17,728 nt of DNA from a bacterium (GCA_023249955.1 JAHFBR010000007.1:1-17728); one strand, 5' to 3'; shown: positions 1 through 7,655, counted from the stretch's first letter. Numbers and translations: made by a program. Notes: a model not told the origin generated them from the letters alone.

Positions 1-93
1 GATCACGACAAATTCGTTTAAATGTTGACTTGGACACCGGTGCGTGGGCAGGATAGACAAGCTATTTTAGGAGAGTATAAAAAGGGTTTGAGA

Positions 94-1323
94 ATGCGAG
101 CCTTTCTATTAATGACCGCCCTGGCCACCTCCCTCTGCGCCCAAGCACCAGCGCCAGAGGCGCAAGCATCAACCGACCTGACCATCCAAACCAAAATGGT
201 TTCTGGTAAGCATGAAATCCCGGTCTGTGCATCGCTACCACTCAAGGGCGAAGTTTCGATCATGGGTAATGCGCTTTTTGACGGCATGAGCCTTTTTTTT
301 AATAAGATAAAAAAAGAAAAAAACGATCTGCCCTTCACGTACGCCCTCACCACACTGGATGACGAGGCAGAGATTACCAAGACGCGCAAAAATATTAAAA
401 AACTTCAGAGCAGCTCACCACTATTTCTGAGCCTTGCAGGTACCGATATTGTTGCCGGTATTTTAAAATATGTTACACGTAACCAGATCTGTGCACTGTT
501 TCCCATCGACGGTGCAACCAAGCACCGCACCAGCGAAACACAAAACATGCTCTTTTTTCGCGCAAGCTACGAGCACGAGATTGATGCACTGATCAATTAT
601 TCAATAAACGAACTGGATAAGAAAAAGATCGCTATTTTTTATGAGGGCAGTGAATGGGGCGAAGATGCGCTGGCATCTTTTAAACGCGTATTAAAAAAAT
701 ATAAACTCACGTCAGTTGCCGAGGCGTCATACCCACAGCACACGCTGAATGTTACCAAAGCCGCTGACACCATTGCGGCCAAGGCGCCGCAGGCAATTAT
801 CTGCATTGCGCATGCACGGCCAGCGTATAATTTCATTCGCCAAATTATTAACAAAGGCATGTACCAAACAGCAATTCTGGGCCTGTCACAAATGTTTTAT
901 GTTCAAAAGCCTATCAAAAATTCACGCGGCATTCACATCATCACGTCATCGGTGGTGCCCGATCCAACCAAAAGCACACTCAAAATTGCTCAAGAGTACC
1001 GTGCCGACATGAAAAAGTATTTTCCTAACAAAACGCTGTCACCCTTTTCATTTGAGGGGTATATCAACGCTGCATTGCTGGTGGAAGCAACCAAATTAAT
1101 CCAGTCGCCCTTTACAGCAGAAAAAATTATACAGACCCTCCAGGGGCTTAAGGATATCAATTTTAAAGGCCTGGAGCTTTCGTTTGATCCTGCAACACGC
1201 ACCTTGTCACGCGGCGTGTGGATTAATGCAGGGAATGATACCGAATGGATTAAGGCAAAAAATAAGGCCGCGGTGATTAAAGAAGAACCTGTGGTTGAAC
1301 ATCAAGAAGGGGTTGCTGCATGA
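94..1323 (+). CDS. Periplasmic type-1 substrate-binding protein (LivJ-like fold)
   Basis: This is a 409-residue secreted ligand-binding protein of the periplasmic binding protein type 1 family, the fold of branched-chain amino-acid receptors. The frame is open from an ATG at 22, but the ATG at 94 begins a textbook signal peptide (MRAFLLMTALATSLCAQA) and has AAGGG 7-8 bases upstream, so I use it. After the signal come features of the family: a strand and loop with IPVCASLPLKGEVSIMGNAL (ligand-loop region), an SLAGTDIV stretch after the first helix pair, a KKKIAIFYEGSEWGEDALASF hinge-type segment, and PFSFEGYINAALLVEATK near the C-terminus, where the family has its conserved [FY]xG.Y.A..[LV] pattern. 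No permease or ATPase gene follows; the next gene is an ion-channel subunit. The ligand cannot be told from sequence. A small soluble molecule sensed for the channel is inference. The family call is fairly secure; the role is not. Confidence 0.85.
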   Translation: MRAFLLMTALATSLCAQAPAPEAQASTDLTIQTKMVSGKHEIPVCASLPLKGEVSIMGNALFDGMSLFFNKIKKEKNDLPFTYALTTLDDEAEITKTRKNIKKLQSSSPLFLSLAGTDIVAGILKYVTRNQICALFPIDGATKHRTSETQNMLFFRASYEHEIDALINYSINELDKKKIAIFYEGSEWGEDALASFKRVLKKYKLTSVAEASYPQHTLNVTKAADTIAAKAPQAIICIAHARPAYNFIRQIINKGMYQTAILGLSQMFYVQKPIKNSRGIHIITSSVVPDPTKSTLKIAQEYRADMKKYFPNKTLSPFSFEGYINAALLVEATKLIQSPFTAEKIIQTLQGLKDINFKGLELSFDPATRTLSRGVWINAGNDTEWIKAKNKAAVIKEEPVVEHQEGVAA

Positions 1324-1358
1324 ATGTTTGTGTATTAGTTGACAGATCAAGCCACCCC

Positions 1359-1472
1359 CCGCTCATCCTGAGGAGCACACCTTGTGTGCGTCTCGAAGGA
1401 CATGAGCGGTTAGGGCTGCTCGAATGGTTCGAGACGCTCGCCCAAAATGGGCTCGCTCCTCACCACGAGCGG
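1359..1472. repeat. Double-hairpin intergenic palindromic element
   Basis: The gap between the binding-protein and channel genes is filled by two adjacent hairpins. The first (1359-1409) has an 8-bp outer stem, CCGCTCAT with ATGAGCGG, and an inner stem, GCACAC-CTT-GTGTGC (1375-1389). The second (about 1413-1472) has an inner stem, GCCCA-AAA-TGGGC (1440-1452). The second half is roughly the reverse complement of the first: CTCATCCTGAGGAG and TCTCGAAGGA in the left half match GAGCGAGCC and TGGTTCGAGA read on the other strand. The whole element could therefore also fold as one long hairpin. The core words (CATCCTGAGGAG, GTCTCGAAGGA) resemble a dispersed palindromic repeat I recall from several bacterial genomes; that is memory, not a search. 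It may modulate the mRNA between the two genes. Confidence 0.75.
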
Positions 1473-1492
1473 ATTTTGATACGGATATAATT

Positions 1493-2584
1493 ATGCAAAA
1501 AATATCATTCGCTTCTCGCCTCAAAACAATCTTCAACCCCAACAACACCTCGTTTAAAACGGGACTCCTCGTCATCGCCATCGCCTACCTGCCCATTATT
1601 TTTGGCGTGTCGCTCAAACGATTCAATACCACCGACAGCGTGCCGCAACTCAAAGCGATTAATACCGAAGTGTTAAAGCAGCTGGGCACGTTCACCGTGC
1701 GTGTTAAGACTGGCATGTTCATCAAGAACTTTCCCGTATTTGACGTTAATAAAAACACATTTTTGGTCGACTCGGTGATGTGGTTTGAGTTTAACGGCGA
1801 CGAGATTATGCTGGATACCATTCAAAAGTTTTCGATTGATAACGGCAAAATAAATTACAAGAGTCCACCGGACATTAAAGTGGCGCAAGATCGCGTGTTT
1901 GCAAAATACAACGTGCTGTTTGAACTGAAAACCGATCTGAACTTTCACAAGTTTCCGTTTGAAGATCATCGGCTCCCGATTGTGCTTTCAAACGATTTTG
2001 TTACGCCGGATGAGATGTTTTTTGTGGTTGATGCTTCATCATTTCAAATTTTACCCAACATTGCACCGGCCGGATGGCGCTTTCAGGACATGAGCGTTGA
2101 TGCTGGCTTTTTGCCGCTGCAACTGGACAAACAGGACGCAACCAAAAAGGCAGAAAACCCCAAGGCTCTGTTTGTTTTAAACTTTGTAAAAGATAGCGTG
2201 CGCAAGGCGTTGGTTATTTTTATCCCACTCTTTGCCGCTGTTTTTTTATCACTCTTGGCGTTTGTAATGAACGCTGCAAACGTGGTCGGCCGTTTCAGCC
2301 TTGCCATCACCGCCGTCACCGCACTCCTTGGTTACCGCTTTGTTATTGAGCAGATGATGCCGCAGGTGGGCTACTTTACCACCACCGACGCACTGTACCT
2401 GTTTTTGCTCATCTTTTCGTTCATCAATTTTTCTGCCCAACTTTTGCTCACCCGTGCATACATGGTCAGCGACAAAGATTCGGCCCAGGAACTGACTGAA
2501 AAGCTTGAGAAAATCAATAGTTTCATTTTCATTGTTATGTCTCTCTTGCTTGTCCTGGTAACAACGTATATCATCCTTACATAA
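1493..2584 (+). CDS. Prokaryotic pentameric ligand-gated ion channel (Cys-loop receptor family) subunit
   Basis: This is a 363-residue membrane protein with the full plan of a bacterial pentameric ligand-gated channel. An N-terminal hydrophobic signal or anchor (residues about 24-43) leads to an extracellular beta domain. That domain has the typical VKTGMFIKNFPVFDV...TFLVDSVMWFEF strand pair and the Cys-loop equivalent HKFPFEDHRLPIVL (FPF at 154-156). There are no cysteines, as expected for the prokaryotic branch. Four membrane segments follow: M1 about 239-261 with Pro245, M2 about 264-285, M3 about 300-322 and M4 341-361. The M2-M3 linker reads MMPQVGYFTTTDAL, matching the family's LPxxxYxTxxD pattern. 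The ATG at 1493 is chosen over an upstream in-frame ATG at 1424, because the latter lies inside the palindromic repeat and gives a charged, non-signal N-terminus. No strong ribosome site precedes 1493, so the start is the weak point. The adjacent binding protein suggests ligand sensing. The ligand is unknown. Confidence 0.9.
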   Translation: MQKISFASRLKTIFNPNNTSFKTGLLVIAIAYLPIIFGVSLKRFNTTDSVPQLKAINTEVLKQLGTFTVRVKTGMFIKNFPVFDVNKNTFLVDSVMWFEFNGDEIMLDTIQKFSIDNGKINYKSPPDIKVAQDRVFAKYNVLFELKTDLNFHKFPFEDHRLPIVLSNDFVTPDEMFFVVDASSFQILPNIAPAGWRFQDMSVDAGFLPLQLDKQDATKKAENPKALFVLNFVKDSVRKALVIFIPLFAAVFLSLLAFVMNAANVVGRFSLAITAVTALLGYRFVIEQMMPQVGYFTTTDALYLFLLIFSFINFSAQLLLTRAYMVSDKDSAQELTEKLEKINSFIFIVMSLLLVLVTTYIILT

Positions 2585-2627
2585 AGGACCATGACAGGCT
2601 CGCGATACCGCATATCCTAGGATTGTA

Positions 2628-4316
2628 ATGAAGAAAAGCGGCTCACATAATTTTCATCTGGTGCCCATTGCGCTGGGTACATGCACCACCCTGGTTGTAT
2701 TTTTAATTGGACTGGTACTCATGCCTCGCCCCTTTTATAAAGACGGCTTTACCACACTGGCCGATCTTGAGGCGTATGCAAAAACGCGCGATGAAAATAC
2801 CAAAATGGATTCTGATAATACAATCAAGCCGGATTTCACATCATATTACAAAACACTTGCGCCAACGTTTATAAGCAAGCAAAAAGAAAAGCTGGTGCGG
2901 CTGCTGACGCTTGTAAAGCTCAAACACCCTCCGCTGTGGTCGGCAAGCTTTTTTAAGACGCAGCTTGAAGCACTGGCCAAAGATCGCCAGGCCAAAGGGT
3001 TTAAGGGCGAATTTGTGTGCAAGATTACACCCACACCCGCTTCCAAGATTGTTGTTTTTGGTAACGTTCAGGGTTCATTGCACTCGCTGGTGCGTTGCCT
3101 AAAAAAGATCAACGAGTTGGGCATTATTGGGCCTGATTTAAAAATTACCAACCCTGACTGCTTTATTATTTTTATGGGCGATATTGTCAGCCGCTCGCCC
3201 TTCACCATGGAAACGCTCAGCGTGGTCATGCGGCTGATGCAGGTCAACCCAGACAATGTGGTGTACCTGCGCGGCAACCACGAGTCCAATAATTATTGGC
3301 AGGAGCACACACTTAAAACGGAGTTGCAGATCCGTGCGGCACACCTGGCCAACGCAACGATTCCGCTGGCCGATCAGGTCAACGCATTTTTTGATACCTT
3401 GCCGCTCGCCGGCTACATCACCACCGAAAATCCCGGCGAAATCATTCGACTTTCAGATTCAGGCCGCGATCAGAATGAAAAACTGAACGAACAAAATTAT
3501 GCAAAATTTTTAACCTCAAAAGCGGCCGGTAAATGCGCTTGCGGACCGATTGCCGGTGGCGAGCAAGGTGACCAGGCTGTTGAGGTAAAAGTTATTTTTA
3601 AGGGCGAGAAAAAGCGCGAAACCTATCAGCCGCACGACGGGCTACGCCTGCTGTCACCCGACATGGGTGCAACTGCCTGGACGCTGCTTTCGTGCCCATC
3701 GTTTGTGTATCAAAAGAGCATTAAATTTGTGCATGACGCTTTTGTGGTGTTGACATCGGCAAAAGAACTTGATGAGTGGAAAATAACGCTGTACAACCGC
3801 AATGTCCAAAGCCAAGAGCCATTCAAGGCAACGACGTTCTCGCTGCTTTCGGGCATTGAAGATGGTGGTAAAAAATCGGCACCAAAGGCTCCTGAAGCCA
3901 AAGAAAAAAAGAAAGAAACAAAAGAGAAGCCCGAGAAAAAAGAAAAAGCTGAGAAAAAAGAAGAAAAGAAAGTAGAAGCAAAAGAAGAAGTAGCAAGCAA
4001 AAAACCGGCTGCTCCAAAAAAAGTTGAACAAAAAAAGGCTGAGCCTACAGCAACCATTTCACAAGAGTCGGCCTTTAAACCACAACAAGCGGCACCGGCC
4101 CAGACACTACAAGCAGCAACACCTACTCCAGCTCAACCGACACCCGCAGCACCACCAGCAAGCGTCACCTCAACCATCGTACAGCAAGCACAAACGGTCG
4201 CGCAGGAGGCTCAAAAACTTGCAACTCAATTACAAAATGTAGCGCAACAGCAAACAGTGCCGCAACCGCAACAAGCAGCTCCACCAGCGGCTACGCCTGA
4301 AGAAGCGCCACAATAA
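2628..4316 (+). CDS. Membrane-anchored PPP/calcineurin-like phosphoesterase homologue with degenerate metal site and low-complexity tail
   Basis: This 562-residue protein starts with a transmembrane anchor (about residues 11-32) and projects a metallophosphoesterase domain, probably into the periplasm. The PPP signature blocks are present but uneven. Block 1, normally GDxHG, is G145-N-V-Q-G149, so both metal ligands (Asp, His) are replaced. Block 2 is GDIVSRS (184-190), keeping the bridging Asp185 and the Arg but losing the second Asp of GDxVDRG. Block 3, RGNHE (215-219), is intact. A late AWTLLSCPSF stretch resembles the FSAPNY region of PPP phosphatases. From about residue 420 the protein is low complexity: first Lys/Glu-rich (about 425-465), then Pro/Ala/Gln-rich to the end, which suggests an extended, possibly envelope-spanning tail. 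The start has AGGA 5 bases upstream. The gene follows the channel by 43 bases and precedes the barrel by 25. It may be a single-metal enzyme or a non-catalytic binding module. The family is clear; activity is doubtful. Confidence 0.8.
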   Translation: MKKSGSHNFHLVPIALGTCTTLVVFLIGLVLMPRPFYKDGFTTLADLEAYAKTRDENTKMDSDNTIKPDFTSYYKTLAPTFISKQKEKLVRLLTLVKLKHPPLWSASFFKTQLEALAKDRQAKGFKGEFVCKITPTPASKIVVFGNVQGSLHSLVRCLKKINELGIIGPDLKITNPDCFIIFMGDIVSRSPFTMETLSVVMRLMQVNPDNVVYLRGNHESNNYWQEHTLKTELQIRAAHLANATIPLADQVNAFFDTLPLAGYITTENPGEIIRLSDSGRDQNEKLNEQNYAKFLTSKAAGKCACGPIAGGEQGDQAVEVKVIFKGEKKRETYQPHDGLRLLSPDMGATAWTLLSCPSFVYQKSIKFVHDAFVVLTSAKELDEWKITLYNRNVQSQEPFKATTFSLLSGIEDGGKKSAPKAPEAKEKKKETKEKPEKKEKAEKKEEKKVEAKEEVASKKPAAPKKVEQKKAEPTATISQESAFKPQQAAPAQTLQAATPTPAQPTPAAPPASVTSTIVQQAQTVAQEAQKLATQLQNVAQQQTVPQPQQAAPPAATPEEAPQ

Positions 4317-4341
4317 ATAATAGTCATAAAGGGAGATTCCC

Positions 4342-6789
4342 ATGAAGTATGTTAGATATCTCTGGCTCGTAACAGTGGCGTGGACGTTGACCACCCAACC
4401 GCGAGTCATGGAACCAATGTCAGAAAGACCGATTGCTACCGATGGTGATGCAGAGGTCCTGATGGTTGACGAAGTCTCTGCCTTTGAAAACTCGTTGCCT
4501 CTTGAGCCAGACCCGGATAGCAACAATGAACTCGCGCTTGCAGAGGGAGCTGTTGAAGAGGCCATTGCTGAAGAAGCTGATGATAGAAATAATCCAAGCG
4601 ATGACGTTTTTGATAGCGACCACGATACGGAAGATGACGAAGAGGAAATCGTCTGGGACCCAAGCGAAACCGGACCACAAAAACGGCATAACCACACCTC
4701 GCTTTTTGCACGCTGGCACAGCGCTCAAGACGAGGGTGGCGAACCGGATCTTGCCAAACTTTCAGAAATTAATCTTATCAGCGGCCACGACATTCGCCTA
4801 CACTTTGGCGGACGTTTAAAAGATGACTTTTTTGTTTACAACTATGTTCACACCCTGCGCAGCGATTATCACGATCAAAACGATTTTTTCAGACATAAAA
4901 TGTATCTTGATTTTGTGATTAATCAGGGCGAGATGAAGTTCGGCAAGCCGGCATCGCAAGCGTGCGTGCGTTTGATGAATTATGTTTTCTGGCAAAAAGA
5001 GTCCAACTACCTGCCCATTACCGTTGATGAGATCACGCTGCCAGGGGCTGACAATGTATCCATCTCCAAAAATCTTCGCGCCAAAACACTGATGCCGCTG
5101 ATTTTTGCTGAACAGGCGTGGTTCAAAATTAATCTTGATGCATTCACTGATACATTTCAAAAGCATCCTACGTTTCTTAAAGTTGGTTACTTCCCTTACA
5201 CCGTCGGCCGCGGCGTTGCGTTGGGCTTTCACGAAGATCTGGCCGTTGATTATTTAGGCTGGGCTGGAGACGGCGGCTTTACCCGTTACCCTTTTATGCC
5301 ACCCGGCATTTTATTCCGCACACAGTTGACCGATCATTTGACCTGGGATGTTTATTTTAACTTGTGGCGCGAAACCAACGCGTCGTTGGCAGACACACTG
5401 CAACCATTTCGTCAGTCGCGCTTGTTTGGCCATCGCCCTGAACGCGGCAGCGGCAAAGACCGCACCACGTGGGTAACCAAGCTTGATTTCTCAAAGCATT
5501 ACGCCGATCTTGGGCAGGTGCAGCTTGAACCGTACTTTTTATACGTTGACGCTCCCGAGCAAGGCATTGAGTTTGAGGCTGACGCCAGCTCAAAGCTGTT
5601 TACCCTGGGCATGATGACCGATTGGCATAATGATAATTGGAGCGTGAACGTTGAGCTTGCCGGGCAGTTTGGGCATCAGAATGTTCATGCGTTGGATCGG
5701 AATGTGATCGAGGTGACCAGGAGCGGAGATGGCAAACTTGCTAACGCATTTACACATGTGCTGCAAGTAAGCGACGCTGGTGGCGCTGTAAATCCCATAC
5801 CTGCAAATTCTATACACGCACAAGCAACACTGAACAGCCCTCTAGGAATAGTCGCCCCAGGTGTCAACGACGATCGTTTCGAACCACAAAACGATTTAGC
5901 CTTTATTGTTAATGCACCAAATAATCAGGATCTCTCACAACAAAATCAACGTATCCGAAATCAAAACAATGGTGTAATTGATGTTGGCGCTGCCAACACC
6001 CGCATCTTCAACTCCAACATCTTTGGCAACAACCGCTTCCGCCCCGCCTACCGCCTTTCATACCAAAGCTTTATGGTGCTGGGTGATATCGCCTACACAT
6101 TTGATAAAGAGCCGTTCAGAATCTGCGGATCGGCGGGACATATTTCCGGTGACAGATATCCGTACAACGACGAAGTCAGCAGAAGCTTTAAAGGCTTTAT
6201 CCCACTGCGATCACGCTATCGCGGCTTGGGAAATCAAAACTTTTTAATGTTTGATCGTCAAGTCACACCACGCCCACTGAATATTTCGTACCGCACGCTG
6301 TATGCGTTTAACGATCAAAAAGATTTAAGCAACCTGCAATTTATTGGCCTTGGTGGCACCTGGTATCCGTTCAAAGATCGCACCAAGATGACCGTCACGC
6401 TGGATATCATGTGGCTGTGGGAGGCTGCAAGACTGTATACCTGGGATAAAAATGGCAAGCACCCAGACCCTGCCATTGAAGCGCAGCTCATGCGCTTGCG
6501 CAACACCGTCAACGGGGTGCCAACCAAATTTAGCGGCTGGGAAACAAACCGTCATGCTCACCGCATGCTGGGCACCGAAGTTGACATCAAAACACACTAT
6601 CAACTTTTGGATCACTGCAGCTGGACTACCAAATTTGTTATGTTCTTTCCAGGCAGACTGTACAAAGATCTTGATGGCCAGCCAAACATTATCACGCAAC
6701 GTATCGACGAACAGGGCTTTGAAAAATCTGACAGCCTTGGCCACCAGGTTGCTTTTGCCTTTGTCACCGGCCTGAATTACCGATTCTAA
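4342..6789 (+). CDS. Outer-membrane beta-barrel (porin-like) protein with acidic N-terminal segment
   Basis: This 815-residue protein has a short signal peptide (MKYVRYLWLVTVAWTLTT) and then about 90 residues very rich in Asp and Glu (roughly 25-115, including DSDHDTEDDEEE). The rest is built of alternating hydrophobic/polar, aromatic-rich strands separated by polar loops, for example KVGYFPYTVGRGVALGF, WDVYFNLWRE and FIGLGGTWYPF. It ends in GLNYRF. A C-terminal Phe on an amphipathic strand is the standard signal for barrel assembly in diderms. A loop-rich Asn/Gln stretch (about residues 525-560) is probably surface-exposed or an insertion. A ribosome site, AAGGGAG, lies 6 bases before the ATG. 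The gene sits 25 bases after the phosphoesterase and 14 before the next gene. GRGVALGF-type wording vaguely recalls alginate-export-type porins, but I would not assign a substrate. Confidence 0.75.
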   Translation: MKYVRYLWLVTVAWTLTTQPRVMEPMSERPIATDGDAEVLMVDEVSAFENSLPLEPDPDSNNELALAEGAVEEAIAEEADDRNNPSDDVFDSDHDTEDDEEEIVWDPSETGPQKRHNHTSLFARWHSAQDEGGEPDLAKLSEINLISGHDIRLHFGGRLKDDFFVYNYVHTLRSDYHDQNDFFRHKMYLDFVINQGEMKFGKPASQACVRLMNYVFWQKESNYLPITVDEITLPGADNVSISKNLRAKTLMPLIFAEQAWFKINLDAFTDTFQKHPTFLKVGYFPYTVGRGVALGFHEDLAVDYLGWAGDGGFTRYPFMPPGILFRTQLTDHLTWDVYFNLWRETNASLADTLQPFRQSRLFGHRPERGSGKDRTTWVTKLDFSKHYADLGQVQLEPYFLYVDAPEQGIEFEADASSKLFTLGMMTDWHNDNWSVNVELAGQFGHQNVHALDRNVIEVTRSGDGKLANAFTHVLQVSDAGGAVNPIPANSIHAQATLNSPLGIVAPGVNDDRFEPQNDLAFIVNAPNNQDLSQQNQRIRNQNNGVIDVGAANTRIFNSNIFGNNRFRPAYRLSYQSFMVLGDIAYTFDKEPFRICGSAGHISGDRYPYNDEVSRSFKGFIPLRSRYRGLGNQNFLMFDRQVTPRPLNISYRTLYAFNDQKDLSNLQFIGLGGTWYPFKDRTKMTVTLDIMWLWEAARLYTWDKNGKHPDPAIEAQLMRLRNTVNGVPTKFSGWETNRHAHRMLGTEVDIKTHYQLLDHCSWTTKFVMFFPGRLYKDLDGQPNIITQRIDEQGFEKSDSLGHQVAFAFVTGLNYRF

Positions 6790-6803
6790 AAAAGGATGCA
6801 GCG

Positions 6804-7589
6804 ATGAACAAAATGTTTTTTTTGAGTGCGGCAAGCTTTTTTGTCTGCTCTGTGGCCGTTGGCCAGGATGCGCCAAGCGAACCGATACTCTTTCTTCACG
6901 AAGAGATTTCAATCGACGACGTGCTCACCCGCTCGCCCCAAGAACTTGAAGTACAAATTGCACGCACCAGCATACGGGATTACGCACGTGCTTTTGCACA
7001 AGAGTATGTCAGCATTGCTGACACGGCTCCCACGCGAATGATCAGCGATATGCAAAACACCATCGATCAGACGGTGGACAACGTGTGTATGATCATTGAA
7101 GACGAACTAACCAAACACCAGCTCTCTTCAATCGGCCAACACCGCCTTGATGCGGTGCTGAAGGGCGCGCTGACCAAGGTTGGAACACAGGTCCCACACG
7201 CCTATGTCGCCAGTAAACATCTTACGCAGGCTGTCGACGAAATTGTTGCCGCGACGCTCCAAAGCAACGGCAAAAGCCTGAGCACCATGCCTCAAGATAT
7301 ACGCAAAGAGTTTGCCGATCGCAAGACGGGCATCATTAACAATCTGGCTGGCATTGTGCGTGAACGTAAAACACACCGTTTAAGCAGAACAGAGATTGAA
7401 GATATTGTTCAGAAATCGTTTGAAGGGTTTATTGAACGCGTTGATCACCTGCATGTGCAAAGCTGGGTAAACGCTGAGTTGGCCTTGCTCAAGGCAACAC
7501 CGCCAGGTGCCAAGGGCTGCAGCAGCATTCCTGCAAATACTGACAGCAAAAGGCTGAAGCAAAACGTGCGCTTTTTTAATAAGAAATAA
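6804..7589 (+). CDS. Secreted protein of unknown function, probably helical
   Basis: I do not recognise this 261-residue protein. It has a clear signal peptide (MNKMFFLSAASFFVCSVAVG, likely cut before QDAPSEP). The mature part has long runs of charged and aliphatic residues with few glycines or prolines (for example RTEIEDIVQKSFEGFIERVDH), which suggests a mostly alpha-helical periplasmic protein. It carries two mature cysteines, one in DNVCMIIEDEL and one in GAKGCSSIP, which could pair or not. The tail is basic (SKRLKQNVRFFNKK). A strong ribosome site, AAAGGA, lies 7 bases before the ATG and only 14 bases separate it from the barrel gene, so it is almost certainly co-transcribed as the last gene before the terminator. 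A chaperone or periplasmic adaptor for the barrel is possible but is only a guess from position. Confidence 0.7.
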   Translation: MNKMFFLSAASFFVCSVAVGQDAPSEPILFLHEEISIDDVLTRSPQELEVQIARTSIRDYARAFAQEYVSIADTAPTRMISDMQNTIDQTVDNVCMIIEDELTKHQLSSIGQHRLDAVLKGALTKVGTQVPHAYVASKHLTQAVDEIVAATLQSNGKSLSTMPQDIRKEFADRKTGIINNLAGIVRERKTHRLSRTEIEDIVQKSFEGFIERVDHLHVQSWVNAELALLKATPPGAKGCSSIPANTDSKRLKQNVRFFNKK

Positions 7590-7612
7590 TAAAGAACAAT
7601 TAGTGGACCATA

Positions 7613-7654
7613 AAAGAGGGCAGGCGCAAAATGCGCCTGCCCTCTTTCTTTTTT
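7613..7654. terminator. Bidirectional intrinsic terminator between convergent operons
   Basis: A perfect 16-bp stem (7613-7628 with 7632-7647) closes a 3-base AAA loop and contains the GC core GGGCAGGCGC. On the + strand it runs straight into a T-rich tract (7645-7654). On the - strand the complementary exit reads CTCTTTTATGG, giving a shorter T run. It sits 23 bases after the last right-reading stop and just beyond the last left-reading stop, so it probably ends both transcripts. Confidence 0.92.
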
Positions 7655-7655
7655 A

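Noticed and set aside
25..57. TTGACT as a -35 box upstream of the binding-protein gene
   Set aside because: No acceptable -10 box lies at 16-18 bases; GATAGA at 52 is too far (21 bases). I could not support a promoter here.
22..93. In-frame ATG at 22 as the binding-protein start
   Set aside because: It has no ribosome site and would place 24 non-signal residues before a textbook signal peptide that begins at 94.
293..319. T8 run followed by A7 and A7 runs as a possible slippage or phase-variation site
   Set aside because: The frame is intact through the binding-protein gene. The runs encode plausible FFNKIKKEKN, and nothing suggests programmed shifting.
1424..1492. In-frame ATG at 1424 as the channel start
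   Set aside because: It would translate half of the palindromic repeat into a charged extension (MVRDARPKWARSS) ahead of the hydrophobic segment. The ATG at 1493 gives a normal signal or anchor sequence.
2591..2620. Nine-codon reading frame (MTGSRYRIS) with AAGGA before it, ending inside the ribosome site of the phosphoesterase gene
   Set aside because: It is too short to support as a gene. It could be a leader peptide, but nothing beyond the chance-prone AAGGA-ATG arrangement argues for it.
3654..4057. Long opposite-strand frames rich in Phe, Leu and Ser
   Set aside because: They are antisense shadows of the A-rich KE-coding tail of the phosphoesterase gene, with no ribosome sites or homology.
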